Positions 36,923 to 45,100 of a DNA stretch of 64,000 bases are shown here, in pieces. The position numbers and the translations under genes were made by a program. Position 1 is the first letter of the stretch. Every line of letters begins with the position of its first letter. The DNA lies in contig JAICTZ010000011.1 in assembly GCA_025936115.1 (NCBI GenBank), positions 124,001 through 188,000 of the forward strand. Reading direction: 5' to 3'. The stretch comes from Polyangiaceae bacterium. GTDB taxonomy: Bacteria; Myxococcota_A; Polyangia; Polyangiales; Polyangiaceae. The notes under the pieces were generated by a model, which was not told the DNA's origin, did not search any database, and saw nothing but the letters and a program-made list of their open reading frames with translations.

Positions 36923-37906
36923 CTACGGACGGAGCACGAGCGCTCCCTGAACGGCGCCGCGACGGAGCCGTTCGAGTGCGTCGTTGGCGCGATCGAGCGC
37001 CAGCGTCTCGACCTGCGTCTGCAGCGGGGTTTGCCGTGCGATTTCGAAGAAGCGCTCGCCGTCGTCGCGCGTGAGGTTCGCGACCGAGCGGAGCACGCGT
37101 TCGCCCCAGAGTAGCTCGTAGGGCATCGCCGGGATTTCGCTCATGTGGATGCCGGCGCACACGACGACGCCGCCCGGCCGTACGGCGCCGAGCGCGTGCG
37201 GCACGAGCGCGCCGACCGGCGCGAACAAGATCGCGGCGTCGAGCGGCTCGGGCGCGGGGCCGTCGGAGGGGCCGGCCCATTCGGCACCGAGTGAACGCGC
37301 GAACGATTGCGCCGCTTCGTCGCCGGCGCGCGTGAACGCGAACAGGCGCCGGCCTTCGAAGCGCGCGACTTGCGCGACGATGTGTGCGGCCGCACCGAAG
37401 CCGTAAATCCCGAGCGACCGTGCGTCGCCTGCGGCACGGAGCGCGCGGTAGCCGATGAGCCCGGCGCAAAGCAGCGGCGCTGCGTGCGCGTCGTCGTACG
37501 CCGCCGGGATCGCGAAGCAGTAGCGCTCGTCGGCGACGGTGCGCGTCGCGTAGCCGCCGTCGCGCGTGTAGCCGGTGAAGCGGCCGCGTTCGCAGAGGTT
37601 CTCGCGTCCGGCGCGGCACTGGACGCACTCGCCGCAGGTCCAGGCGAGCCACGGCACGCCCACGCGCGAGCCGAGCGGAAAGCGCGGCGTGCCCGCCCCG
37701 TGCCCGATCACGGTGCCCACGATCTCGTGGCCGAGCACGAGCGGCAGCTTCGGTTCTTTGAGCTCGCCGTCGAACACGTGCAAATCCGTGCGGCAGACAC
37801 CGCAGGCGCGCACCTCGAGCAAGAGCTCGCCGGGGCCGGGCTCGGGGTCGGGCAGCTCGGTCACGCGCAGCGCGGCGCCGGGACGATCGAAGAGCACGGC
37901 GTGCAT
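36923..37906 (-). CDS. Zinc-dependent alcohol dehydrogenase (MDR superfamily)
   Basis: The 327-residue enzyme has catalytic-zinc ligands Cys38 (GVCRTD) and His60-Glu61 (GHE), four structural-zinc cysteines (91, 94, 97, 105), and a Rossmann fold with GIYGFGAAAH in the place of the usual GxGGLG. It should oxidise alcohols or reduce aldehydes with NAD(P). The sequence resembles the AdhP-like/YahK-related group and is a little short. No ribosome site is obvious, and its 5' end is adjacent to repeat copy C. It converges with the gene at 36012, with only 5 bp between the stops. Confidence 0.9.
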   Translation of the reverse strand: MHAVLFDRPGAALRVTELPDPEPGPGELLLEVRACGVCRTDLHVFDGELKEPKLPLVLGHEIVGTVIGHGAGTPRFPLGSRVGVPWLAWTCGECVQCRAGRENLCERGRFTGYTRDGGYATRTVADERYCFAIPAAYDDAHAAPLLCAGLIGYRALRAAGDARSLGIYGFGAAAHIVAQVARFEGRRLFAFTRAGDEAAQSFARSLGAEWAGPSDGPAPEPLDAAILFAPVGALVPHALGAVRPGGVVVCAGIHMSEIPAMPYELLWGERVLRSVANLTRDDGERFFEIARQTPLQTQVETLALDRANDALERLRRGAVQGALVLRP

Positions 37907-37930
37907 GGGACGCTCCTAGTCTCGAGTCCG

Positions 37931-38215
37931 GCAGTCTTGTGAGGAAAGATCACGATCGTCAAGGAAGCCGCAACATACGCGAGAGCCGGCGAGGCCGGCG
38001 CATGGTGGCTCGCAGGTCGGCCCCGTCGCCGCGCTCGTGTGCGACGAGGGGAAGCCCCGCCCGCGGAAATTTTGGGGGTTGATGGGAGCACGGCGACCTC
38101 GCTCAAAGTCCAGCGTCGGTTGCCGACCACTGACCCACGACGCACAGGTGCTCGCCGGTCTTTCACGTTGCTCTTGGTCACTCGTGCCGATCGCGATCTG
38201 GTCTTCCAAGATCCC
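37931..38215 (+). repeat. MITE-like intergenic element, copy C with inverted ends
   Basis: The left end (GTCTTG ... AGATCACGATCGTC) resembles copies A and B. The right end, read in reverse (ATCTTGGAAGACCAGATCGCGATCGGC), resembles the same sequence, so the roughly 285-bp element has imperfect terminal inverted repeats. Inside is a perfect small palindrome, GCCGGC-GAG-GCCGGC, near 37985-37999. It fills the gap between the alcohol dehydrogenase start and the aat stop and shows no coding frame. The form suggests a non-autonomous mobile element or paired REP unit. Confidence 0.6.
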
Positions 38216-38229
38216 AAGTCGAGCCTAGA

Positions 38230-38934
38230 CTACTCGCGAAACAGTCGAATTTTCAGGTTCGTCAGGTCGACGCTGCGCGCCGTCGCGGCGCGCACGCGCG
38301 CGAGGTATTCGACACGAGGGATTTGATAGACGCCCATCGACGCGAGGTGCGTCGTGACGAACTGGACGTCGAAGAGCTCGATGCCCGCCGCGAATAGGCT
38401 CCGCACGGCGGCGACGAGCGCGACCTTCGACGCGTTGGTTTCGCGGTGGAACATGCTCTCCGCCGCGAACAGCGCGCCGCGCTGCACCCCGTAAAGTCCG
38501 CCGACGAGGCGCTCGTCGCGCCACACTTCGAAGCTCTGCGCGTCGCCCCGCTCGTGCAGTCGCAGGTACGCCCGGACCATCTCCGGCAAAATCCAGGTGC
38601 CGCCCTCGCGCTCGTTGCCGCACTCGCGCATGACGCGCTCGAAGGCGCGGTTCACCGTCACCTGGAAATGGCCGCGCCGGAGCTCGCGGGTGAGGCTCTT
38701 CGAAACGTGCAGCGCGTCGTCGTCGAGCACGGCGCGTGGGTCGGGGCTCCACCACATCGGCGGCAAGCCGTCGGCGTACCAGGGGAAAATGCCCGATTCG
38801 TAGGCCAAGAGCAGGCGCTCGGGCGTGAGATCGCCGCCCACGGCCAAGAGCCCTTCCGGGTCGGCCCACGCCGGATCGGGAAAAGTCATCGGCCCAGTCG
38901 GTGACAGCAAGACGGGGCGCGCGCGGCGGGCCAT
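38230..38934 (-). CDS. aat: Leucyl/phenylalanyl-tRNA-protein transferase
   Basis: The 234-residue enzyme adds Leu or Phe from aminoacyl-tRNA to proteins with N-terminal Arg or Lys, marking them for ClpS/ClpAP. Family motifs are clear: FPDPAWADPEGLLAVGGDL, LLLAYESGIFPWY, WWSPDPRAVL, GTWILPEM, SFEVW, GGLYGVQRGALFAAESMFH and ELFDVQFVTTHLASMG. Length is standard. It lies 4 bp after the stop of the FAD oxidase gene on the same strand, so both may share a transcript. Confidence 0.96.
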   Translation of the reverse strand: MARRARPVLLSPTGPMTFPDPAWADPEGLLAVGGDLTPERLLLAYESGIFPWYADGLPPMWWSPDPRAVLDDDALHVSKSLTRELRRGHFQVTVNRAFERVMRECGNEREGGTWILPEMVRAYLRLHERGDAQSFEVWRDERLVGGLYGVQRGALFAAESMFHRETNASKVALVAAVRSLFAAGIELFDVQFVTTHLASMGVYQIPRVEYLARVRAATARSVDLTNLKIRLFRE

Positions 38935-38938
38935 GAAT

Positions 38939-40369
38939 CTAGCAAGCGCGGTGAGGCGCTGCGGGGAAGATTTTGCCGGGGTTCAAGAGGCCGCTCGGAT
39001 CGAACACGCGCTTGAGATCGCGCTGAAGCTCGATGAGCTCGGGTGCTTGTTCGAGCGGGAGGTACGGCGCCTTCAAGACGCCGATGCCGTGCTCGCCGCT
39101 CAGCGTGCCGCCGAGTCGCACGACCTCGTGAAAGAGTCCTTCGATGGCGCGCACGACGGCGGGAACTTCGTCGTCGTCGTCCCACAGGAAATTGACGTGT
39201 AGGTTGCCGTCGCCCGCGTGACCGTACGTGAGATGGCGCACGCGCTCGCGTTCGCCGAGCATCGCGACGTGCTCGAGCAGGGCGCCGATGGCGTGGCGCG
39301 GCACGACGACGTCCTCGCTCAGTTTCTTCTTGCTGAGCTTGCGCACCGCGCGGCTCATTTCCCGCCGTGCGGACCAGAGCCGCGCGCGCTGGGCCGCGTC
39401 TTGCGCGACGAGCACCTCGAGCGCGTGCGCGCTTTCTGCCGTTTCCCCGAAGCGTTCGGCGTCGCGCTCGCAGGTTCGCTCGTCGCCGTCGAATTCGACG
39501 AGCAGCATCGCGCCCGCTCGCGCGTCGATCGCATTGCCCGCGCGGCGCATGGCCTCGAGCGTCGGACCGTCGAGGAGCTCGATGCAGCGCGGTAAGAGCC
39601 CGGCCGCGACGGCGCGCTCGACGGCGTCTCCCGCGGTCCGCACGTCGCTGAAGAGCGTCATCAGCGTCATGACGTGCTCGGGTTTCGGCATCAAGCCGAC
39701 CGTCACGTCACCGAAGACCGCGAGCGTGCCTTCACTGCCGACGAGCAGCCCCGTCACGTCGTAGCCGGTCACACCCTTGGTCGTGCGCCGGCCGGCGTGG
39801 ATGCGTTGTCCGCCGATGAGGAACGCGTCGACGCCGAGTACCCAATCTCGCGTCACGCCGTACTTGAGGGCACGCGGCCCGCCCGCGTTCTCGGCGACGT
39901 TGCCGCCGAGACAGCAGTCGGCTTGCGAGTTCGGATCGGGCGGATAAAACCAGCCTTCCGCTTCGACGGCCGCGTGCAGCTCGGCGAGCACGACGCCCGG
40001 CTCCACGACCGCGACGCCGTCCCGCCGATCGATCTCCTTGATGCTCTTCATCCCGAAGGTCGAGAGCACGATGCCGCCCGCGACCGGCACTGCGCCTCCC
40101 GTTCGTCCCGTACCGGCGGCGCGCGGCGTGATCGGCACGGAGGCTTCGCGCGCCACGCGCAGGGCCGCGAGGATGTCGTCGGGTGTCTCGGCGAGCACTA
40201 CCGCGTCGGGTGTCACGCCCTCGGCTTCGGATTCGTCCTCGGCGTAGGCCGCGCAAGCGTCTTCACCGGTCAGGACCTTGGAGGGACCGAGCGCTTGTTC
40301 GAGCAGGCGTCGCGCTTTGTCGCGCGCCGCGCTGGTCGGGCGAGGCACGTCCGGGCGTCCAAGGAGCAC
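38939..40369 (-). CDS. FAD-linked oxidase of the GlcD/D-lactate dehydrogenase family
   Basis: The 476-residue protein has an N-terminal PCMH-type FAD domain (PDAVVLAETPDDILAAL, ITPRAAGTGRTGGAVPVAGG) and a C-terminal oxidase domain ending EHGIGVLKAPYLP ... DPSGLLNPGKIFP. This is the glycolate oxidase GlcD/D-lactate dehydrogenase/D-2-hydroxyglutarate dehydrogenase pattern. It oxidises a 2-hydroxyacid; the exact substrate cannot be told, and no GlcE/GlcF partner lies nearby. The normal glycine pair in the PRGxGTG loop is altered to PRAAGTGRTG, as is common in this family. Confidence 0.9.
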   Translation of the reverse strand: MLLGRPDVPRPTSAARDKARRLLEQALGPSKVLTGEDACAAYAEDESEAEGVTPDAVVLAETPDDILAALRVAREASVPITPRAAGTGRTGGAVPVAGGIVLSTFGMKSIKEIDRRDGVAVVEPGVVLAELHAAVEAEGWFYPPDPNSQADCCLGGNVAENAGGPRALKYGVTRDWVLGVDAFLIGGQRIHAGRRTTKGVTGYDVTGLLVGSEGTLAVFGDVTVGLMPKPEHVMTLMTLFSDVRTAGDAVERAVAAGLLPRCIELLDGPTLEAMRRAGNAIDARAGAMLLVEFDGDERTCERDAERFGETAESAHALEVLVAQDAAQRARLWSARREMSRAVRKLSKKKLSEDVVVPRHAIGALLEHVAMLGERERVRHLTYGHAGDGNLHVNFLWDDDDEVPAVVRAIEGLFHEVVRLGGTLSGEHGIGVLKAPYLPLEQAPELIELQRDLKRVFDPSGLLNPGKIFPAAPHRAC

Positions 40370-40407
40370 AGAGCAAGCTTAGCGCGTAACGCCCACCCTG
40401 CGTGCGC

Positions 40408-41121
40408 TCACTCCGGCCCGCGGCGGCGAAGCTCGGCTTCGAGCTCGGCGATGCGGCGCGCGGCGGCTTCGCGTTGCTCGATTTCGGCCTCTTCCGGCGT
40501 CGGCCACATTCCGGACCCGTCCGCGCCGTCTGCCAGACGCAGCATCACGCCGAGCCGCGCATCCTGGTGCAGGCACCAGTACGCTTCCAGCTTGTCGCAG
40601 TAGAGCGCGTTCGGCGCCGTGAGCTCGCGCTCGACGAGGTCGCTCTCCACCCAATCCCAAAGCCTGAGCGGACGTTCGCGAGACTCAGGGTCGAAATACA
40701 CGAGCTCTTCCACGCCGCAGCGCCGATAGCGATCGAGTCGGCGTTCGAGCTCGCGTGGTCCGCCGTCCGAAGCGCTGATGATCTCGACGGCGACCTCGGG
40801 CGCGCCGTGTTTCCACGTTTGATAGGACGGTAAGAGCTCGTCGGGGCCGCCCAGGCGCACGAAGGCGTCAGGCGCGAGGCATAGCTTGGGATCCGTCGAG
40901 TCCCAATACACGAATTGGTCGGACCCGACGTAGGCACGTCCGCGCAGCCGCCGCTCGAGGATCAAAAAAAGCGCCGTGCGCAGCCTGAGGTGCAGCGCCG
41001 ATTCAGGCACTTTTTCCTCGAAGGGAAAAAAGACGGGCACGGGCTGCCGCACGTATTGGTGCCGGAGCGGCTTTTGCAGGCGCGACGCGGTCACGGTTCG
41101 AGAATAGCACACGGCATGCAT
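40408..41121 (-). CDS. Uma2-family (DUF820) putative restriction endonuclease
   Basis: The 237-residue protein fits the Uma2 family of PD-(D/E)xK nucleases: LAPDAFV supplies the Asp, VAVEIIS the Glu, followed by the RELERRLDRYRRCGVEELVYFDPE stretch (the Lys of the motif is not obvious; Arg or a shifted residue may replace it). The C-terminus adds a coiled coil (EEAEIEQREAAARRIAELEAEL). Uma2 proteins are common in cyanobacteria and some myxobacteria and have no settled role. It is a single gene. A start at the GTG ten codons in is an alternative. Confidence 0.82.
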   Translation of the reverse strand: MHAVCYSRTVTASRLQKPLRHQYVRQPVPVFFPFEEKVPESALHLRLRTALFLILERRLRGRAYVGSDQFVYWDSTDPKLCLAPDAFVRLGGPDELLPSYQTWKHGAPEVAVEIISASDGGPRELERRLDRYRRCGVEELVYFDPESRERPLRLWDWVESDLVERELTAPNALYCDKLEAYWCLHQDARLGVMLRLADGADGSGMWPTPEEAEIEQREAAARRIAELEAELRRRGPE

Positions 41122-41152
41122 CGGCCGCCCTTCGCTGCCGGTTGTGTGCGCG

Positions 41153-41632
41153 TCACTCAGCGCGAACGATCGTCACTTCACGTCGCTGGCCCGCGATCGC
41201 GAGCTCGAAGGCGTCACCCGCGCTCTTGCCCGTGATCCCACGGCCGAGCGGTGAAGACGGCGTGACGACGTTGATCTCGCCGTGCTCGTCGCTGAGCTTC
41301 AGGCCGCCTCCCGCGGGGCTCAAGAGCACGCGCTGCGCCTTGCCGTCGACGTCGAGCTCGACAAGCGCGCCGACGGCGAGCGGCTCGTCGGCAGCGAAGC
41401 CGCGCGCTGGGATTTGCGAGAGGAGCGCGATGCCCGTTTCGAGCTCCTTGGCGCGCGCCGCTTGCCCGGCCGCTAGATACGAGAGCTCGATTTTACGCGT
41501 GTCCTTGTCGTTTTCGGGCCGCGCTTCGGGGTGATTGGCGGCGTCCGCCGTCTCCTTGGCGGCGCGGCTCGCGCTCGCGAGCTCGTCGCGCAGCGCGCGT
41601 TCTAGTTTTTCGAGCAGGCTTTTCTTGTCCAT
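41153..41632 (-). CDS. GreA/GreB-family transcription elongation factor-like protein
   Basis: The 159-residue protein has an N-terminal helical hairpin (about 1-75, LEKLERALRDELASASRAAKETADAA being its first arm in part) and a C-terminal FKBP-like domain with VGALVELD and VVTPSSPLGRGITGKSAGDAFEL, the hallmark of GreA/GreB. Gre factors enter the RNA polymerase secondary channel and stimulate cleavage of backtracked RNA through acidic residues at the hairpin tip. Here the tip is HPEARPENDKDTR, with acidic residues in other positions than in GreA, so it may be a Gre-like competitor (Rnk/Gfh type). Confidence 0.82.
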   Translation of the reverse strand: MDKKSLLEKLERALRDELASASRAAKETADAANHPEARPENDKDTRKIELSYLAAGQAARAKELETGIALLSQIPARGFAADEPLAVGALVELDVDGKAQRVLLSPAGGGLKLSDEHGEINVVTPSSPLGRGITGKSAGDAFELAIAGQRREVTIVRAE

Positions 41633-41663
41633 CGGCGACGATGCCGGACAGCGTGCCGCCGCT

Positions 41664-42410
41664 TCATTCCGGCGTCCACTTGGCTGCGCCGAGCAAGAGT
41701 CCGTCGACGAAGCCGATGCGGTAGGCGAGAAACAGGCCGAAGGCGAGACTGAGCGCGCCCGTCGCGCGTGCGACCACGCGTTCCGCGGACGCGAAACGCA
41801 GCGCCGCGATCCGGAGCGGCACGGCGAGTAGCCCGGTGACGAGCATCATGCTCGCTATCGTGCCGGCGCCGAAGACGGCGAGGTAGGCGAGCGCCGAGCG
41901 GGTGTCGTGCACCGTCGTGAGCACGAGCAGCGCGAGCGCCGCCGAGCCGGCGAGTCCATGCACGATCCCGACGAGGAGCGAGCGTCCGCCGCGGCGCAGC
42001 GTCGCGCCGAACCTTGCGCCGAGCGTCGGCCCTGACTCTGCGACAACCAGCGTCGTCATGCGCTGCCGTGCGCTCGCCGCTTCGAGCCGCTCGCCGGCGC
42101 CCGTCAAATTGAAGCCACCGAGCAGGATCAGCATGACGGCGACGGTCATTTCGAGCGAAAGCCCCAGACGCGGCGGGATCACGAGCCCGAACAGGACGAT
42201 GGCGCCACCGACACAGAGCAGCGTGAGCGCGTGCCCGATTCCCCAAAATGCACCGAGCACGAGCGCGGCCCGCGCTGAACGTTCGCGCGTCACGAGCGTC
42301 GTCATCGCGACGACGTGATCGGCGTCCGTGGCGTGGCGCAAACCAAGCACGAAACCGAGCGCTAAAAGGGCGAAGAGCGTCAAACGCGGAACCTGGTTCG
42401 GCCGTAGCAC
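41664..42410 (-). CDS. NicO/UreH-type membrane transporter (probable nickel/cobalt efflux or uptake)
   Basis: The 248-residue membrane protein has about six helices and the metal-binding signature RHATDADHVVAM in the first helix, matching the HX4DH motif of nickel/cobalt transporters. GIGHALTLLCVGG follows and GIVHGLAGSAAL supplies the second His motif. Such proteins move Ni or Co across the inner membrane; direction cannot be told. A His-rich loop typical of RcnA exporters is absent. It follows the Gre-like gene upstream-wise on the same strand with a 31-bp gap. Confidence 0.85.
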   Translation of the reverse strand: MLRPNQVPRLTLFALLALGFVLGLRHATDADHVVAMTTLVTRERSARAALVLGAFWGIGHALTLLCVGGAIVLFGLVIPPRLGLSLEMTVAVMLILLGGFNLTGAGERLEAASARQRMTTLVVAESGPTLGARFGATLRRGGRSLLVGIVHGLAGSAALALLVLTTVHDTRSALAYLAVFGAGTIASMMLVTGLLAVPLRIAALRFASAERVVARATGALSLAFGLFLAYRIGFVDGLLLGAAKWTPE

Positions 42411-42505
42411 GTTTTCCTAGGCGCGTGCCACCAGCAGAGCCCGCGTGGCAATCGCGTGCCGGGGCGGCTTGTCGCACGGCTGTTCGTCCGCGAGCGCGCC
42501 CCGCT

Positions 42506-43201
42506 CTAACTTCGCGCCCAATGCGACACGACGAGCGCGCCGAGCAATGTCGCTACGACGACGGGGAGTCCGTGCCCGATGAGCATGTGGACGTGCGCGA
42601 CGTTCGGGCAATGCAGGTTGATCGTCGCGCCCGCGCAGAGCCCCACGGCAGCGCCCACGAGCCCGCTCCGCCAGCGTGAAGCGACGGGGAAGGCCGCGCG
42701 TAGCGTCGTGGCTGCGAGCACGAGCGGCAGCGCTGCCCATGCGAGCGTGAAGCTCATGCAGACGAACATCGCGACGGGCGACGCGCTGCCGGGCGCGTGC
42801 GCGTCGGGGATCGGAATCGCCGCAACGAGCACCCCGAAGGCGAGCGGAGCGAGCAGCGCGAGCGCGGCGACGACGGCGCGTTTCACACCGAGGCCGAGCC
42901 GTCCCGCAGCAAGCGCGAACGCGAGGCAACCCGCGGCCAAGACACAAGGCAGCACGACCTCGGCCTCGAGGTACACAGGCGGCAACTGAGTCAGGTCTTT
43001 GCGCAAGCCGAGCAGCGCGAGATTCGAGCCGAACCAAAGCACGCTCGCGCCGAGCGCCAAGAGCCGGCGCCGTCGCGTCTCGTCCCGCGCGGCCGTGCGC
43101 GGCAGCGTGGGCAAGCGCGGCAGAGGACGCGCGCCGTGCGACGGCCGGTCCGGGATCTCGCCGAGCCGCGCGAGCAGCTCTTCGTCGCTCGGGGTGGTCA
43201 T
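42506..43201 (-). CDS. NrsF/DUF1109-like membrane anti-sigma factor
   Basis: The 231-residue product has a cytosolic N-terminus (TTPSDEELLARLGEIPD), about six membrane helices, and the histidine-bearing NLHCPNVAHVHMLIGHGLPV near the C-terminus, which is characteristic of DUF1109/NrsF proteins. These hold a cognate ECF sigma at the membrane until a signal (in known cases heavy metals) releases it. ATG 43201 overlaps the stop of the ECF sigma gene by 4 nt, which supports the pairing. Conserved cysteines that bind metals in NrsF (here CVLAAGC and CAG) are present in part. Confidence 0.82.
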   Translation of the reverse strand: MTTPSDEELLARLGEIPDRPSHGARPLPRLPTLPRTAARDETRRRRLLALGASVLWFGSNLALLGLRKDLTQLPPVYLEAEVVLPCVLAAGCLAFALAAGRLGLGVKRAVVAALALLAPLAFGVLVAAIPIPDAHAPGSASPVAMFVCMSFTLAWAALPLVLAATTLRAAFPVASRWRSGLVGAAVGLCAGATINLHCPNVAHVHMLIGHGLPVVVATLLGALVVSHWARS

Positions 43202-43803
43202 GGGCGACCGAGCGCCTCCCGGAGTTGTTCGTAGGCCCGAAATGCGCGAAGCTTCACCGCGCTCTCGCTCACACCGAGGATCTGCGAGGCGTCCGCTACG
43301 CTCTGGCCTTCGAAGCGGATCAAGATGAACGCTTCGCGATTGACCTCGGACATGCGCGCGAGCGTTCGCTCGACGATAGCGGCGCGTTCCAGCGCGGAGG
43401 CGGCTTCCTCGGCGTTCGTCTCGAGTCCCGTCGGCACTTCGTGCTCCTGGATGTCGATGCTCGCGCGCGAAACCTTCGTCTTGAACGAGCGCGTGTGCGT
43501 CACGTAGCAATTGCGCGCGATGGCGTAGGCCCAGGGCAAGACGGCGCCGCTGCGCGCGAACGAACCGCGCGCGCGGTGCATGCGCAAAAACGTCTCCTGC
43601 ACGAGATCGCCCGCGAGCTCGTCGGAGCCGGCGAGCCGGCGCAAGAACGAGTGCAGCCGCGGAGCGAGCGCGTCGAACACCTCACCGAACGCGCGATCGT
43701 CGCCGTCGGCGTAGCGGCTCATCGCGCGGTCGATCGCGCTCGCGTCGACGCCCGTCGCCGGGGCCGCCGACGAGGCGGCTACCGACCGCTCGAGCGCGCT
43801 CAT
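43198..43803 (-). CDS. ECF sigma factor (RNA polymerase sigma-70 family)
   Basis: The 201-residue protein has region 2 (FGEVFDALAPRLHSFLRRL and ELAGDLVQETFLRMHRARG) and region 4 (LARMSEVNREAFILIRFEG with the helix-turn-helix ASQILGVSESAVKLRAFRAY), with no regions 1 or 3, as in ECF sigmas. A roughly 40-residue N-terminal extension rich in Ala and Ser precedes region 2. It directs polymerase to stress promoters when released by the overlapping DUF1109-type anti-sigma gene. Its targets cannot be deduced here. Confidence 0.93.
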   Translation of the reverse strand: MSALERSVAASSAAPATGVDASAIDRAMSRYADGDDRAFGEVFDALAPRLHSFLRRLAGSDELAGDLVQETFLRMHRARGSFARSGAVLPWAYAIARNCYVTHTRSFKTKVSRASIDIQEHEVPTGLETNAEEAASALERAAIVERTLARMSEVNREAFILIRFEGQSVADASQILGVSESAVKLRAFRAYEQLREALGRP

Positions 43804-43873
43804 TCACCTCCGCTTAGCAAAAGCCTCGCGCGCCGCCCATCCCTAGTACCGCAACCCGGATCTCCGATCCCGG

Positions 43874-44860
43874 CTACTTCGCCGGCTTCTTCTTGAAGGC
43901 TGCTTCCGCGCCGAGCTTCAGGATCACGTCCAGGGCGGCGTCGGGGTATTTCGCCTTCATTTTAGCCTGCAGTTCCGCTGGCTTCTTCGAGCTGCCGAGC
44001 GCCTCGTCGAAAGCGACTAGGTAGTTTTTGGTGAAGGCGAGATTGTCGGGATTCTGCTGGCGCTCCGGCTTCTGGTGCCCGGGAACGACCACGGTTGCCT
44101 TGAGCGTGCCGAGCTGGTCGAGGGCGCCTTCCCACGTCTTGCGCTGCTCGGGCGTGGTCTCCGCAGTCCACGGGAAAACCTGGTCGTAGACGATGTCGCC
44201 CGTCACGAGCGCGTGGAGCGAGGGGATCGAGACGTAGGAGTTTTCGGACTCGTCACCTTGCACGCCGCCCGTGACTTCGAGCTTTTGACCTTCGAGCTCG
44301 AGCGCCGTACCGCTCATGGCTTCAGGCAAGAAGGGCTTGGCGGTGATCGTCTCTTTGTAGAGCGGCTTCCACTGCTTCACCTTGGCTTCCCAGGTCTTTT
44401 GGATTTCAGTGACGGTCGCCGGTAACGCGACGAGCTTCGCGTTCGGGAATGCTTCCTTGATCGAGACGAAGCCGAAGTAGTGGTCGGGATGGCTGTGCGT
44501 GACGTAGACGAGCGTCAGGTTCTTGCCGCTCTCCTTGACGGCATCGGCGACGCGCTTGCCGTCGGCGATCGTGAATTGCGCGTCGATGAGCACGGCGTCC
44601 TTGTCGCCGGTGATGAGCGTCGAATTGGCGAGAAAGCCTTCGGGCGAGCCCGTCACCACGCGCAGCTTGAGTTTCGGCGCGGGAGGCGGCGTGGGTGTCA
44701 CCGCCGTCAAGGTGACCGCAGGAGCGGGAGGCACGACCGTCGCCGGCGCAGGGTCCGGCGTTGGGGGCGGAGGGGACGCGGGAGCGGGCTCGGAGCCGCC
44801 GCAGGCGAACGTCGAGAGTGCGAGCGCCGCGCCCGCGAACCATTGCTCTACGATCTTCAT
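43874..44860 (-). CDS. MBL-fold metallo-hydrolase lipoprotein
   Basis: The 328-residue product has a lipobox signal (LALSTFAC, Cys20), a Pro/Ala/Thr linker of about 45 residues, and a metallo-beta-lactamase fold with the metal motif THSHPDH (His122, His124, Asp126, His127), LIDAQFT before it, and LVTGDIVYDQVFPW and VVPGHQKPE after it. It is expected to bind two zinc or iron ions in the periplasm or on the surface and hydrolyse an ester or amide bond; the substrate is unknown. ATG 44860 is preferred for its GAGGAG ribosome site. It follows the porin gene by 240 bp. Confidence 0.88.
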   Translation of the reverse strand: MKIVEQWFAGAALALSTFACGGSEPAPASPPPPTPDPAPATVVPPAPAVTLTAVTPTPPPAPKLKLRVVTGSPEGFLANSTLITGDKDAVLIDAQFTIADGKRVADAVKESGKNLTLVYVTHSHPDHYFGFVSIKEAFPNAKLVALPATVTEIQKTWEAKVKQWKPLYKETITAKPFLPEAMSGTALELEGQKLEVTGGVQGDESENSYVSIPSLHALVTGDIVYDQVFPWTAETTPEQRKTWEGALDQLGTLKATVVVPGHQKPERQQNPDNLAFTKNYLVAFDEALGSSKKPAELQAKMKAKYPDAALDVILKLGAEAAFKKKPAK

Positions 44861-45100
44861 GCTGAGTCTCCTCGAAAAGCGCCCGGTTGCTTCAGCGACC
44901 CGGCGCGCGCAGACTATAGGACCGCTGGACGCCGCTGCCGAGCCAGGCGGCGAAGCTTCCCTGTCGTTCATGCTCTTCGAGCATTTTCGCAACAACGACC
45001 GGGTGCGAAAATCCGGCCCCAAATGGGCCGAAGCGGCAGGGCGTCGGGAGGACGCGGCTGCCGCTTCGTCTTGGTTTGCGGGAGATGAGCCCGCGCTCGC